Below the pieces are notes generated by a model, which was given only the letters and a program-made list of their open reading frames with translations, was not told where the DNA came from and made no database searches. From assembly GCF_964340395.1 (NCBI RefSeq), contig NC_135563.1:20349651-20411650 (forward strand): DNA of 62,000 bases, given 5' to 3'. This stretch comes from Glandiceps talaboti. Taxonomy: Eukaryota > Hemichordata > Enteropneusta > Spengelidae. Numbering within the stretch: the first letter of the stretch is position 1; each line of letters starts with the position of its first letter. The position numbers and the translations under genes are program-made. Positions 13,491 to 26,634 of the stretch are shown here, in pieces.

Positions 13491-14339
13491 GTTGAAACTT
13501 GTTTATATCTAAGCTATGTCAATCATTTCATCATTTTTCGACTTTCATGTTCTTGAACACCAAGTGTATTTTAGGAAGTTCCACATTAGTAATCATAATA
13601 TACCATGTATAGTAGCTTATTCTAATCAATGGTAATGTGCACATCAAGATCAAACATTTCATTTCCCGATCTATCACCCTACCTCACTTCGAACAAGTAC
13701 GGAGAAGCGAGGTGATACACAGAAATGGTACAATAACACACGTTACGTACAGGTATTTTGCACAGCACAAGGGTTATGACATGAACTACGCGGGTATATT
13801 TTTGGAAATCAAAGTTACATGCACCAAAATCCTACCAGGATGTGCCTATAGTCTTTTCAGCTATCGAAAATATATCCTATCTTGACTTTTGGTTAGAGAC
13901 TAGACGCTAGTTACAGGGGTACGACCAACAGTCTTTGGAGAAGGTTAACCGCTTTTGACTCCATTGTTTGGGGAAGGTCAGCATTTTTTCATGAATGCAG
14001 GGTGGGGGGGGGGGGGTACTATTTTTTGTGTAATGATATCTTTTGATATTCAAATGACGTCTTATCCACAATGTACGTTAAAAGCTGCAACTGGGACGTT
14101 TTTTGAAAATGTTTTGTTAGGTACCATAACTTATTTATCTTTGTATGATAGGGGCAACGACTCATGATATCGTGCATCGTGAACAGTATTATATTATATG
14201 TGAGTAAACGTATAGAAGAATAAATCACACATCAATTTCATTTTTGGGTCCGCACCCAAAAACCAACACGATCGAGATGTCAGCCTGTTTCTGTCCTGCT
14301 TATGGATAATATCAATATATGGTAGGATAGAGGTTGCAA

Positions 14340-14520
14340 TGTGAATGCTTTAATCCTATGCGCTTATAAAGGCTGCATTGGATTGTATGCTCCCCGGGCA
14401 GTTGAGGAAGTGCCTCTATACATCTTTGCCAGGGCCCGGGTAATAATTTTGTAAAGCGCTCGCTTTGAGCACAGTGAGAAAGTATTATATAAAAATAGCG
14501 CCAATGGCATTGTAGCACAA
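14340..14520. mobile_element. Possible SINE-like fragment
   Basis: The stretch has ccccgggcag, ccagggcccgggtaataattt, gtaaagcgctcgctttgagc and agtattatataaaaatagcgcc in succession. The AAAGCGCTTTGAGC ... AGTATTATATAA pattern resembles a short sequence seen at the ends of several animal SINE or MITE families. No tRNA promoter boxes or target-site duplication could be defined. Low certainty. Confidence 0.3.
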
Positions 14521-14784
14521 CTGTACAGTTTTTTTTTAATGTTTATACTCACATGCTGATCCATGCTAGGTATAGGTGTTCATTTGCTGAATGACTATCA
14601 AGTTGCATCATAGACATCCCCTCCACTGTCTATGATCCAACCCAGCCTGTTGTTATCTTTGCAATATACGCGACCATTTGGCTGTTGATATATGGCCCAT
14701 ATGGGTGTAGTCTAGCATGTTGCTAGACATATTTGCATGCATTTTTTGAATTTTCATTCACTTGTCAATGAATCCCTGATGCTA

Positions 14785-14786
<2 letters not shown>

Positions 14787-14840
<54 letters not shown>

Positions 14841-14891
14841 ATAGTAGTAGCAGCAGCAGTGGTAGTAGTAGTAGTAGTAGTAATAGTAATA
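14787..14891. repeat. (TAG)n trinucleotide array
   Basis: About 33 TAG units with a few AAT, CAG and GTG interruptions in the distal half. Confidence 0.95.
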
Positions 14892-15042
14892 TGACCATGT
14901 TAGAGGTTATTTCCCATTACTCACATACAGTTTTGTACCAATGATTTCGAGAGGTGAATCTAATCACTTGACACGTTTATTGTGGCAGAGTTTTGAAATG
15001 TATTTCTATACAAAGGACAACATTTCCTATTGTTTTAACCAT

Positions 15043-15089
15043 GGATGTATTAGGGTCTCCCCGAGGGTCTCCCCTAATACATCTATGTT
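15043..15089. repeat. Small hairpin insertion upstream of transporter A
   Basis: ggatgtattagggtctcc ... ggtctcccctaatacatc forms an imperfect inverted repeat of about 15-bp arms. The homologous flanks of transporters B and C (about 32190 and 43010) have a different sequence at this place, so it is probably a small insertion specific to copy A. Confidence 0.6.
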
Positions 15090-15512
15090 TTAACAAAGAG
15101 ACTGCTTTGCCAACTTGACCTTTGTAAAAGCTAATAATGAATACGAATTCAAGAGTTCCAATCACCTGAAGTTATGTGTTCGGAAATCCGAGGTTCCACT
15201 TCGTGCATACAAATATGTACAATGTTACGCTGCACTACTAACACATCTTGGCTAAAGTATTCGGTAAAGTGAATGCACTAAATAAAACTCTGTTAAAAGT
15301 TTGAAAGAACAATAGAAGTCTATAATGATATGCAGTGTTGAATCGTAAACTGTGTGCGGAAAACGGGTTTCAATAGACAACATGGGAAATTAACAGCATT
15401 TTTCTGTGATTGAAAGCAAGTCTATACACGACGCCGGGATGATCATTCACACCATAAAAAACACATATACTCCTGCATATGTCGTTCAAGCAAACGTCAA
15501 ACAGAGCACAAC

Positions 15513-16435
15513 ATGGATGACGAATCAAGGAAAGGGTAAGTTTATGTCCACATCTACTATGATTGTATAATTATTTGCCTAACTTTAATATATTGTGTAA
15601 AATGACAGTGTTCACTTCTCGTCATTTGTTGAGAATGGCGTGTCCACAGTAGCTGATTAACGTACTGCTGTGTAAAAGACAAGTACAATGTAACTTGTTA
15701 GATAACCTCTTAACTTATGTAGGCTATATGTGAATACGTGAATAACATTCAAAACAAACAAAAATGAAAGCAATAGTGTAGTCAGTACGTTTGGTGATTC
15801 AAAGACAGGGAACCTTGTACATCTCAGCACTTGGATGTGCACATCCCAGCGCTAGGATGTGGCCACATACTAGTGCTAGGAAGAAGAGCAAATACATGTA
15901 TATGTACCAGCGCACAGTGTGCCTCGCAGCCCCGTTCCAGGGTATATTTCTCCACAACCCTGGTACATGTGGGGTTAAGCTTGTGCAAGCGGGTGTTATA
16001 AAAACCTATGCTGCATTATTATTTTTAACATCCATGTTACATTGATGTTGGCATACCAGTTACACATCTGTCAAATCTAGGTATGGTACACCTAGTGTGC
16101 TGGCCAGAGCTGTTACAGGAATATTGTACACATAGCTGGTACAGTCCCCGTGGCTCCACTGAGCTGGTACAGCTATGCGCACAACCTGTCCTAAGTATGT
16201 GAATGCTACAGGTGTGTGCAAAGTTCCCTGTGAATATGAAAAGTACTCACCAAATCAAACATGCTATTGTAAAATTGCATAAGTACAAGAAGAGGCTGCG
16301 GTCAGAATTTATGGCGGGGGCTGGGGAGAAAATATTTTAGTCAAAAATGTCACCCCCCCCCCCTGCACTCAAGAATTTTCGTAGTCCCCCCCCCGGCTCC
16401 ACAGCTTGTAGTATGTGTAATTATACAGTACCACA

Positions 16436-16484
<49 letters not shown>

Positions 16485-17396
16485 TCCCACACTCTGGAGA
16501 TGTACAATTCTATGGTACACTATGTTAAAATAACAGTGGCAATCGACTTCACTGCCCATACACAATAAGAAAAGACCAATACACCAATTTCATTCTGAAT
16601 ACATTAGTATACAACTGTATGGCTATATTGTATACATTTCAACCACTCCAAAGTAAGGTATCATACATTGAACTATTGATCTCGCCCCTAACGTCTCATG
16701 ATGTCTGTTTGTGTATATATAACTGTGTTTTAAAGTTTTTTGTCCTCTTTGTTTACCATTAATTTTGTTTGTTGTTGCTTTTTGTTATAGCTTTGACTAC
16801 AGTTTAATATTTTTTTTATTGATTGTCCTTTTTCTTTCTAAACCGCGTAACCCATTTGACGATGTAACTTTCCGTCACGTCAAGTGCCAATACATTCAAG
16901 TACATTTGAACAAATAATGTCTTTCAAATGTTCTTTCACGACCCAATTTCCATGTTATACTAGTGAAAATGGACAGGCACTGGCATGGATAATGGTATTA
17001 TATTTGTGCCTTTATTTTTGTTTATTTTGTATTTTTCAGAGTGCATGTGCAGACACCGAAACCTGGATTTTTAAAATGCTGTGCTGACTTTGCAAACCTG
17101 TATAAAACATTTTTCGGTGCCTTTTTCTTGTCAATACCGTATGGAATACGAAAGAGTGGAATAATTGTAAGCTATATTGTTATATTGACTCTACAGTGCT
17201 CTATATTTTCAAAGTTTCACGGAAAGCTGTACAAAATATCGGTATATGCAATACTTGTTTTTTTTTAGAAAGGATAGCTTTCTACATCGGGCCCTGTGAT
17301 TCAGACAGACAGAGACAGAGACAGAGAGAGCGTGAGAGAGAGAGACAGAGAGGCAGAGACAGAGGAACACAGGCAGGCAGAGACGGAGACCGACAG

Positions 17397-17459
<63 letters not shown>

Positions 17460-19509
17460 GAAAAAGAGAGAGAGGGGAGACGGAGACAGACAGACAGAGA
17501 CAAGGAGACAGGTAATGTGTGTGTGTGTTTGTGTGTGTGTGTAAAATGGACTTTTTGAAAAAAATCCTGTAAGTTTGCAAAACTATTCACTTCGTTTACC
17601 TACCATGTACTTAAAGGCATTCGATAACGAAGCGAATGTGTGTGTTTTCCTTAATATGTCTTCATTTGTTAAAATATACACAATATAACCATATAATAAT
17701 GTATTGAAGACAATTTCCAAGAACTCTTAAGTATGGCTTTCAATAATGTTTACGGTTTGACATTTTATATATCTAAATGGCCTCCTTCATGCCCTTATTT
17801 TTTAACTGCTCATCGTGGGAGGGGACACCCTTCCATACCTTCCCTTCTGACGATCATAGGATACTGTTTCTGCCCAGAATCAAAATTGAAGGGAGAAATC
17901 CTGCTTGATAAGTATCTCAAAGTATAGGTTACAGCTCAATGTGAGACATCTCATTGCAAAGTCAACATTTATAAAGAAATATCTTATTAGGTATGGACGC
18001 TGAAGTCGATTGACATTGTTATTTTGATGTAGTGTACCATACAATAATATGTACATACTCAGAATGCAGGAAGTGCGTGTGTGTGGGGGGGGGGGTAATG
18101 TATGATTGCAAATATAAAAAGCCATTTGATGTCTGCATGGTGACACATTCATTCAATCTTACTATCTGAAAGTGTAGCATGTAAAGTTTCATATTGGTTT
18201 CTGTGTGGTTGTACCAAACATATAGCCAGTGACCACTAACATGCAATGGCCTGTAAATGGAGGTACACCCGTCCCACAGTATAACACTTTGACGATTTAT
18301 AGTTTTTCAGAATCATTTCATGACTCCGAAATATCAAATACACTTATCCTGTTGTTTTCCGTTGTGACCCCCACCCCCCCCCCATTTCAAGTGGTGCTTT
18401 CCACAATGATCCTACCCTATCAAAAACGTCACCCCCACCCTGCCAATAACAATTTCCAGCCCCTAGATTGTATTACTTTATCGCATTGTAATGTAGTGAT
18501 AATCCACATATTTCATTTCAGCTTGGACTTCTCCAAATTATCATGGTAGTTAGCTTATTTTATCACGCTTGTCTTGTAATCATCAAGTGTAAGAAAATTG
18601 TTGTTCAGAGATTGCAAGCAAGTGCACCACCAAATGACGAAGAAAGTGATGAAGAAGCTCTGGAATATCTTGAAAGACATTTGACGTACATGGATATAGC
18701 ACAGTTTTCCTTTGGAAAAATTGGTAAAGCAGTTGTTGACATCTCCCTGTGTGTATCCCAGTTTTCATTTTGTGTGGGATATTTAGTGTTTTTAGGCGGT
18801 GTACTAACATCATTCTTCTGTATTGGTCACCAACCAATAACCACGGAGACTCCAGCAGTAGTAAATGAAACCATGATTTTCTACAACCTTGCACAAAGTG
18901 GCCTAGATCCCAGTGGATGGAAGTTTGAAAATATATCAAATACTCTCACAGCAGCTGTTGTAAGAAGAAATTACATGAGTGGTATCGATGGAATTGTCAC
19001 TAGGAAAGCAAACGATGACAAATCAAGTGAACGCATACAAGACAATAATAATATAAACGTTCCTGGTTCTTTTGACCTCAGCCTTGACGATGCTTTACGA
19101 CATAGTAACTTATTAGAGAGTAGTACAGACCAACCTGTTGTTGATGATGATGATGATGATGACACAAAGATATGTTATTTATGGGTTTTGGTTCCATTAC
19201 CTATCCTAATATTATTATCACTTCTGCGGAACATTCGTGATTTTGGTATCGTCAGTAGTGTGTCCTTATCTGCAGGTGCTATGGCATTGGTAACCATCAC
19301 AGTTGTTCTCATAACAGGTAAATTGTTCTATCGAATTATTCCTTGACGCTTGAATTTTATGTTTAATGTCTCCGAGTTATGATTGGTCTTTCATGAATGG
19401 TAACTTGTGTGGGGGTATCAAGTACAAATGTTTTATTCAAAGCCGACGCCGTTCTACCCTGAATGTTGTACAAACAAAAACTCCATGTGCTTTACTTCGT
19501 CTGTCTGTC

Positions 19510-19551
<42 letters not shown>

Positions 19552-21151
19552 GCTGCTTGCGCGCATTTGTGCATGCGTCTCTGTGTATAATATGTATTTA
19601 AATCACCACTCTGAACTGCCAGAGTATATTTGGTTCTATTTACGATATTGTGTGTTTGGGTTGCCAGGTAACACAATTTTAATGATGAATACATGTATAT
19701 TTGACATTCGTGCTTCGATTTATAGCCAATACCATTTTTTTCGAGATTTACTTTCCATTTCATGATCGTTTTTCTGTGTTGTTCGTTTGTGGAGTTTGTT
19801 GGGGCTACAAATACTAGTGAGTATATCTTTCCTGATTCAAAATACCTCTTGTTCGTTTTTTTCAAGCTTTACAAGTTGTTAGTGACGATGTTGTATTGTT
19901 CAACTGGCAGTCTTTTCTCATAATGTTTGGGCAGGTGATAAGTACATATGAAGCCACTGCAATGGTAAGTGTGTTGTTTCTTAGCGCGCACAGTATGTAA
20001 GCTTATAAGCAATATTTCTAGTTGCATTGGTGCACACATTGGTACATGTAATACCAAACTACACGTGACGTTGATATAGCTATCTTAATGGTTTATTTAC
20101 ATATTAACTAAAGATTGTTCGATCATTAATCCCCGCCAAGATATATGATTCATTACAACGTAGAATCCCTTCCGTGCAATCTATTTACACATATAATCTG
20201 GTTCATTACTCAAGACATCGTTAGGGCAGTATTTTGGTACTTACATGTAACACATGGATTAATATATTGCTTGCTACACCTCATGGGTAGTTAAGTTATG
20301 AATATCGGTCGATTTGCTTGCAATACTTTGCTTGCCTATCACATGGGTTAATTTGCCCTTAACACTTTATGGATTATTACCACATAACATATGTACGGTG
20401 GCCCACAGGTGACAGACGAAAACTTAATTTGTGCTATAAATAATTGATTTTTGAGGGCAAAATATTTAATAAAAGGGTAACACTTTTATTTCATACGACA
20501 AAACATTAATTTCTTGGGTCAATATAGAAATATCAAAGCAAAAAACTACAATTTCTGTGACAAATAAATTCTTTTTACAGAGCAGAAAATTAATTTGCGA
20601 AACGAAAATTTTTATTCGTGTGGCCCAAACTTTATTTTCGAGTAATAACATTTAAGTTGCGGGATAAAATGTTTAATTGTTGGTGCAATGTTTGAAACAT
20701 TAGAACCGGTTTTTCTAAAGTTTTCTAACAAGACTTAAAATTCCTCATTGGAAACTATTAATCCTTAGAGCAGTACACCAAGTTTTCGTGAAAAAACTAT
20801 AAATTTGTGGAAAAAGTATTTAAATGTCAAGCCGGAATATGAATTTAAGTCCCTTACAATCTTATACTCTGACTGCAGAAACAACATTTGTCACCATACA
20901 ACCTCCTTTTCTAATCGACGAGATTTACTTAACACAGGATGCAACATTAATGTTTGGGGACGAAACATTAATACGCGAGGACAAAACTTTCTTTTTGCTT
21001 GACGGAAGTTGGACTGCGTGACGGAAATTGATTTTTCTCCCACAATCCTCGGCACACTCTTGGCGGCTATTTCAACTTCGCGACCAGCACTATATCTGAT
21101 CATGTCAAGTGGTAAACACATCAATTGTTTCCAGTATATAAATGTTTTTTC

Positions 21152-21236
<85 letters not shown>

Positions 21237-23434
21237 TTCAATTCAATTCAATTCAATTCAATTCAATAACTTTATCATTCGTATATGAATGCGGAAATTT
21301 GTCTTTCGGCCCAAAACACAATTTACACAAGTACAATATATACATATATATACAGTGAGTTTAAAAGGACTTTACAGTGAGTTTAAAATAGACACAGCTG
21401 TTGGAACGAACGATTTTTTAAAAAGGTTTTTCCTTGCAAGAGGCATGCTGTAACGGCGACCAGATGGGAGCTTAGTGAAAGAATTATGTAAGGGGTGCAT
21501 ATAATCATTGACTATTTTCTGGGCTGTCCTGTTAACTGCCGTATGATAATGACATGCCAGTGTTGTTTGACGACAGCCAATGATCTTCTCTGCTGTGTTT
21601 ACAATACGACAAAGTTTACTCTTGTTTTCAACCGTGAGATTACCATACCAAAAGATTATATTGAAAGTCAAAACACTTTCAATAATAGATCTATACACTA
21701 ATTGCAGTACGTTCTGACTGACATCGAATGACTTTAAGGAGATATAGTCTCTGTTGGGCCATTTTCGCAATATAGTCTGTGTTTTCGGCGAAGGAGAGCT
21801 TGCCATCGAGAATTGACCCAAGGTATTTGAAACTAGTAACAACTTCAACAGAGTCTCCATTCATTGATACAGGTGTAAATTGTCAGTTACTTTATGTGCT
21901 ACAACTAATTATTTTGTTTTTGAAACATTCATTTCTAAAAAGCTGTCTTTACACCAATTCTTTAAAATATTCAGCTAAAGAGCTTCATCAAGTAACAGAC
22001 GAACAAGTGCCATGTCATCGGCAAATTTAAACAGACAACTTATTGCAGAATTACATCTCATGTGATCAGTACAAATTGAAAATAATGTTGGTGACAACAC
22101 GCAACCTTGGGAAGCATCAGCATTCAGTACAATTTGATCTAATCACCAACTTTAATCACACGCAAAACATGTACTATTAAAAGGCCATGATGTATTGTGA
22201 TGTATGCTCCCAATATAAGAAATTGATGTCAAAAATGAGATTTTCACTTTCCATTGGGAAAATGGACTCCAACTTTTGAAAAGACAATTAATATAAGCAC
22301 CTTAAAAAGTTAAAATTGTGTTACAATACACATCAATGACGGTATTGTATATTTTCTTAGTTTAGTCGCCTGATGGCGCTGTTCACTCTGCAAACTATAG
22401 CATCTTTTCTTTTTATTTATTGCTAAAATGAATACTTTGAAACCGACATTTTTCGATGTTTAGCCAAGTAAGCTTATTCTTCAATACATCATGAATTACT
22501 TCAGAGATACCTCTTACATACAATGAAATCAAAAGAATCTGTAAACAAAATCCCTTGGAAAAAAGGAAGTTAGTTTCATCAAGATCTATAATTGAGATTC
22601 ACCCATTGTTTTTATGTATTCATATCATTACTACTTTGCCCACGTTAACACACTACCAAAACTTTAAAAAGTACTTATAAGACGAAATGTCATTTACAAT
22701 GTACTGATAACTGGTTTTATTTATGGACATTGAAAAAAACACTTTTAAATTGCTATGGATTCACGCGGCATTTTGACTTCTAAAGCAAAACACGGGGGTA
22801 ATTATTATGTTTGCGCGATTGTCATGTTGCAGGCACCCGTGCCATCAGATTTATTATACCCACATGTATGCCCCTCATCTCAAATGCCAAATGTTTACAA
22901 GATCTTTCTGGAACTTTAAAGCGTCCTCTTAATCATTGGGTTGGGTAATGTCACGGCTATTCATCACATAAGGCTACGGTTAGAATTTACGGCAGGGAGG
23001 AGGGGGGGGGGGAGAGAAAATATTTTGGTCAAAAGAATTTCGTAGCCCCCCAAATAATTTTCGTAACCCCCGGACACATTTTATTATGTATAATTATAAC
23101 CCCCCCCCCCCACTTCCGTACAACTATATGGTACACTGCATTAAAATAAAAGTGACAATCCACTTCAGCGTCCATACATTACAATATAAGAGATTTAAAA
23201 TTTCATTACCCAAATAGATGCAACAAAATGTCTTACATTGGGCTGTAACCTACACTTTGAAATACTTGGCCAGCAGGGTTTTTTCTTTCAATTTGATTTG
23301 GGTAGAAACAGCATCACCCATGATAGCTTGTGGGGAGGGTATGGGAGGGGTTTCTCTCCCACAGTGTGCTTTTTTATAATAACGGATGATAAAGATAAGA
23401 AAACCATTACTGGCATAAACTTAGAGAGCGAGAA

Positions 23435-23514
<80 letters not shown>

Positions 23515-23537
23515 GGACGGACGGACGGACGGCCGGC

Positions 23538-23572
<35 letters not shown>

Positions 23573-23761
23573 ACAGACAGACAGACAGACAGACAGACAT
23601 ACATACATACACACACACACATACATACATACATACATACATACATACATACATACAGATAGACAGACAGACAGACAGACTGACAGACAGACAGAAGAGA
23701 CAGAGGGAGAGACAGACAGACAGACAGACAGACACATACATACATACATACATACATACAT

Positions 23762-23792
<31 letters not shown>

Positions 23793-23851
23793 GGCAGACA
23801 GACAGACAGACAGACAGACAGAGATAGAGACAGGCAGACAGGCAGGCAGGC

Positions 23852-23884
<33 letters not shown>

Positions 23885-23949
23885 CACACACACACACACA
23901 CATACATACATACATACATACATACATACATACATACAGACAGACAGAC

Positions 23950-23988
<39 letters not shown>

Positions 23989-24111
23989 AGAGACAGAGGG
24001 AGAGACAGACAGACAGACACACACACACACACACATACATACATACATACATACATACATACATACATACATACATACATACATACATACATACATACAT
24101 ACATACATACA

Positions 24112-24146
<35 letters not shown>

Positions 24147-24283
24147 TATATTTAGAAATGTTCGGGTTTTCACCTGGCATTTCTCTGTCTCGCCAATTTT
24201 TCCTTTGAAAAAGAATATTTATTCGAAACGTCGGATTTAACAGCTATATATACGGACTGGTTTATTAGTTCCTTATGCATTTC

Positions 24284-24315
<32 letters not shown>

Positions 24316-24386
24316 CATACATACATACATACATACATACATACATACATACATACATACATACATACATACATACATACATACAT

Positions 24387-24451
<65 letters not shown>

Positions 24452-24502
24452 GATAGAGACAGGCAGGCAGGCAGACAGACAGACAGATAGACAGACAGAC
24501 AA

Positions 24503-24584
<82 letters not shown>

Positions 24585-26579
24585 GGAGGGAGGGAGATTA
24601 AGGCATACACAAACACATTAATATATAGTAATCACCCATCTTATCACTGACTGTAGGCTTTTGAATTAATTGTGGCAAAGCTGCAAGAAATGTTCAAATG
24701 TACTCGGTAAACGACCACTCCCGAGGTGTACTTTGGTTCAAATCATGAGCTAAATATTTCGTGCCCCTCCCCTTTCAAACGATCAGAATTTCCATGTCCC
24801 TCTCCCTTAAAACCTCTAATTTAATGCCCCCCCCCCATTTGTCCTCAGACCCCCTGCCATAAATTCAGAACTGAAATACTCTTTGTAATCTCTCGATAAC
24901 AGGCCTCAATTCTGTGATTATGTTGTGAAGTCACATATCTATGAGCATTTGGGTCATCCCAAACCAAAGCACTATATTACAGCCACAGTACCATTCTCAG
25001 TACCTAGATCAGTGTCGGAATGTATAGGGCAGAGGTACATTCTTCGTTTTTAGTTTGTCTGTTTTTCGAGGTGTTGTGCATTCAGGGTCCAACTCTCATG
25101 ATATATATTCTATAACTATTCCACAGGACACTGTCATTTTCAATAATAACTTTTAATTCTTAAGCTTGAGAATGCGATCGGTCCAGTATTGATGGGATTG
25201 GTGTTTCCGTCCTTTATTATCTTTAAAAAAACAACCTATTTATACACTGGAAACAATTGATGTGTTTACCACTTGACATGATCAGATATAGTGCTGGTCG
25301 CGAAGTTGAAATAGCCGCCAAGAGTGTGCCAAGGATTGTGGGAGAAAAATCAATTTCCGTCACGCAGTCCAACTTCCGTCAAGCAAAAAGAAAGTTTTGT
25401 CCTCGCGTATTAATGTTTCGTCCCCAAACATTAATGTTGCATCCTGTGTTAAGTAAATCTCGTCGATTAGAAAAGGAGGTTGTATGGTGACAAATGTTGT
25501 TTCTGCAGTCAGAGTATAAGATTGTAAGGGACTTAAATTCATATTCCGGCTTGACATTTAAATACTTTTTCCACAAATTTAGAGTTTTTTCACGAAAACT
25601 TGGTGTACTGCTCTAAGGATTAATAGTTTCCAATGAGGAATTTTAAGTCTTGTTAGAAAACTTTAGAAAAACCGGTTCTAATGTTTCAAACATTGCACCA
25701 ACAATTAAACATTTTATCCCGCAACTTAAATGTTATTACTCGAAAATAAAGTTTGGGCCACACGAATAAAAATTTTCGTTTCGCAAATTAATTTTCTGCT
25801 CTGTAAAAAGAATTTATTTGTCACAGAAATTGTAGTTTTTTGCTTTGATATTTCTATATTGACCCAAGAAATTAATGTTTTGTCGTATGAAATAAAAGTG
25901 TTACCCTTTTATTAAATATTTTGCCCTCAAAAATCAATTATTTATAGCACAAATTAAGTTTTCGTCTGTCACCTGTGGGCCACCGTACATATGGGTTAAT
26001 TTGCACGTAACATTATGTGGGTACCGAACTTAATACATGTACGTGGGTCGATTTATCACAAGGGTTGCAAAGTTGATACAGTTTCCAACATCTTGCGGGT
26101 ACTTACAAGTCAGCATAAAACTTTTTTCTCTATTGTTTTTCATTTTCCCGAAATACATAATAGAACTGTTGATATTCACAGATTATCCCAATAGAAAGCA
26201 GCATGGTGGGACACCGAGAGCGATTTCCGATATTTCTCAGTATCGTAATCACCACCTACTCAACACTGTTGATAATGATAGGTGTACTTGGCTATCTTGT
26301 CTTTGGAAATGATACTGAGCAAGTGATTCTTGACAACTTGACCAACCGTACTAGTTCTGAGCTTCTGATCTTCCTCCAAATCGCCTTGTTTCTAACTGTG
26401 TCATTGACATATCCCATGCAAATGCAGCCGTTGATTGAAGTCATCGAAAAGATCCTCTTTACCGAAGGTACGTTTTAGCACAACCGAATTGAGGTTCAGT
26501 AGTGTTATGATGAATTGTCTGTCTGTCTGTCTGTCAGTCTGTCTGTCTGTCTGTCTGTCTTGTGTGTGTGTGTCTCTCT

Positions 26580-26634
<55 letters not shown>

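Larger units (their letters stand above)
13491..15512. other. Intergenic region between sulfotransferases and transporter A
   Basis: No gene is supported. Contents: a G run near 14003-14013; a SINE-like stretch near 14340-14520 that contains gtaaagcgctcgctttgagc; about 250 bp at 14500-14750 similar (reverse orientation) to the interior of the MITE at 32542-32918; a (TAG)n array at 14787-14891; and 14900-15512, which is homologous to the upstream flanks of transporters B and C and so probably holds promoter or 5' UTR sequence. Confidence 0.65.
20394..25987. mobile_element. 5.6-kb foldback-type element with 750-bp terminal inverted repeats
   Basis: The arms 20394-21143 and 25238-25987 are reverse complements, 750 bp each, with only occasional mismatches. 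The ends are tacggtggcccacaggtgac. CATATG flanks both ends (20388-20393 and 25988-25993); it may be a 6-bp target duplication, though CATATG is itself a palindrome. The arms consist of degenerate units of about 20-22 bp, such as gacaaaacattaatttcttg and acgaaacattaatacgcgag. The interior (21144-25237) has no transposase-like frame. It holds a (GTCT)n tract, an L2/CR1-like fragment, a dispersed repeat, and the very long microsatellite block at 23.4-24.6 kb. It lies wholly in intron 4 of transporter A, which it lengthens to 6.2 kb without breaking an exon. The class is unknown; foldback-like or a non-autonomous long-TIR DNA transposon are the options. Confidence 0.85.

Noticed and set aside
23238-24155. 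305-codon forward frame and 250-282-codon reverse frames (Arg/Gln/Thr/Asp and Cys/Val/Leu/Ser repeats)
   Set aside because: They consist almost wholly of GA, GACA and CATA repeats joined to a dispersed repeat; no domain is present.
24141-24284. Hammerhead ribozyme core suggested by the cgaaacgtc phrase
   Set aside because: No CTGATGA box or suitable stems could be found around it.
23511-24600. Possible CRISPR-like array because of regular repeats
   Set aside because: Units are 4 bp with no unique spacers, and the genome is eukaryotic.
20805-25576. Pairs of 61-65-codon frames that recur on opposite strands, suggesting a duplicated small gene
   Set aside because: They are the same DNA in the two arms of the inverted repeat, and the arms are made of degenerate short repeats.
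20394-25987. Polinton/Maverick assignment of the inverted-repeat element, based on long arms and a 6-bp flank
   Set aside because: The element is only 5.6 kb, lacks integrase, polymerase or capsid-like frames, its ends differ from the usual Polinton termini, and the CATATG flank is palindromic and so weak as a target duplication.
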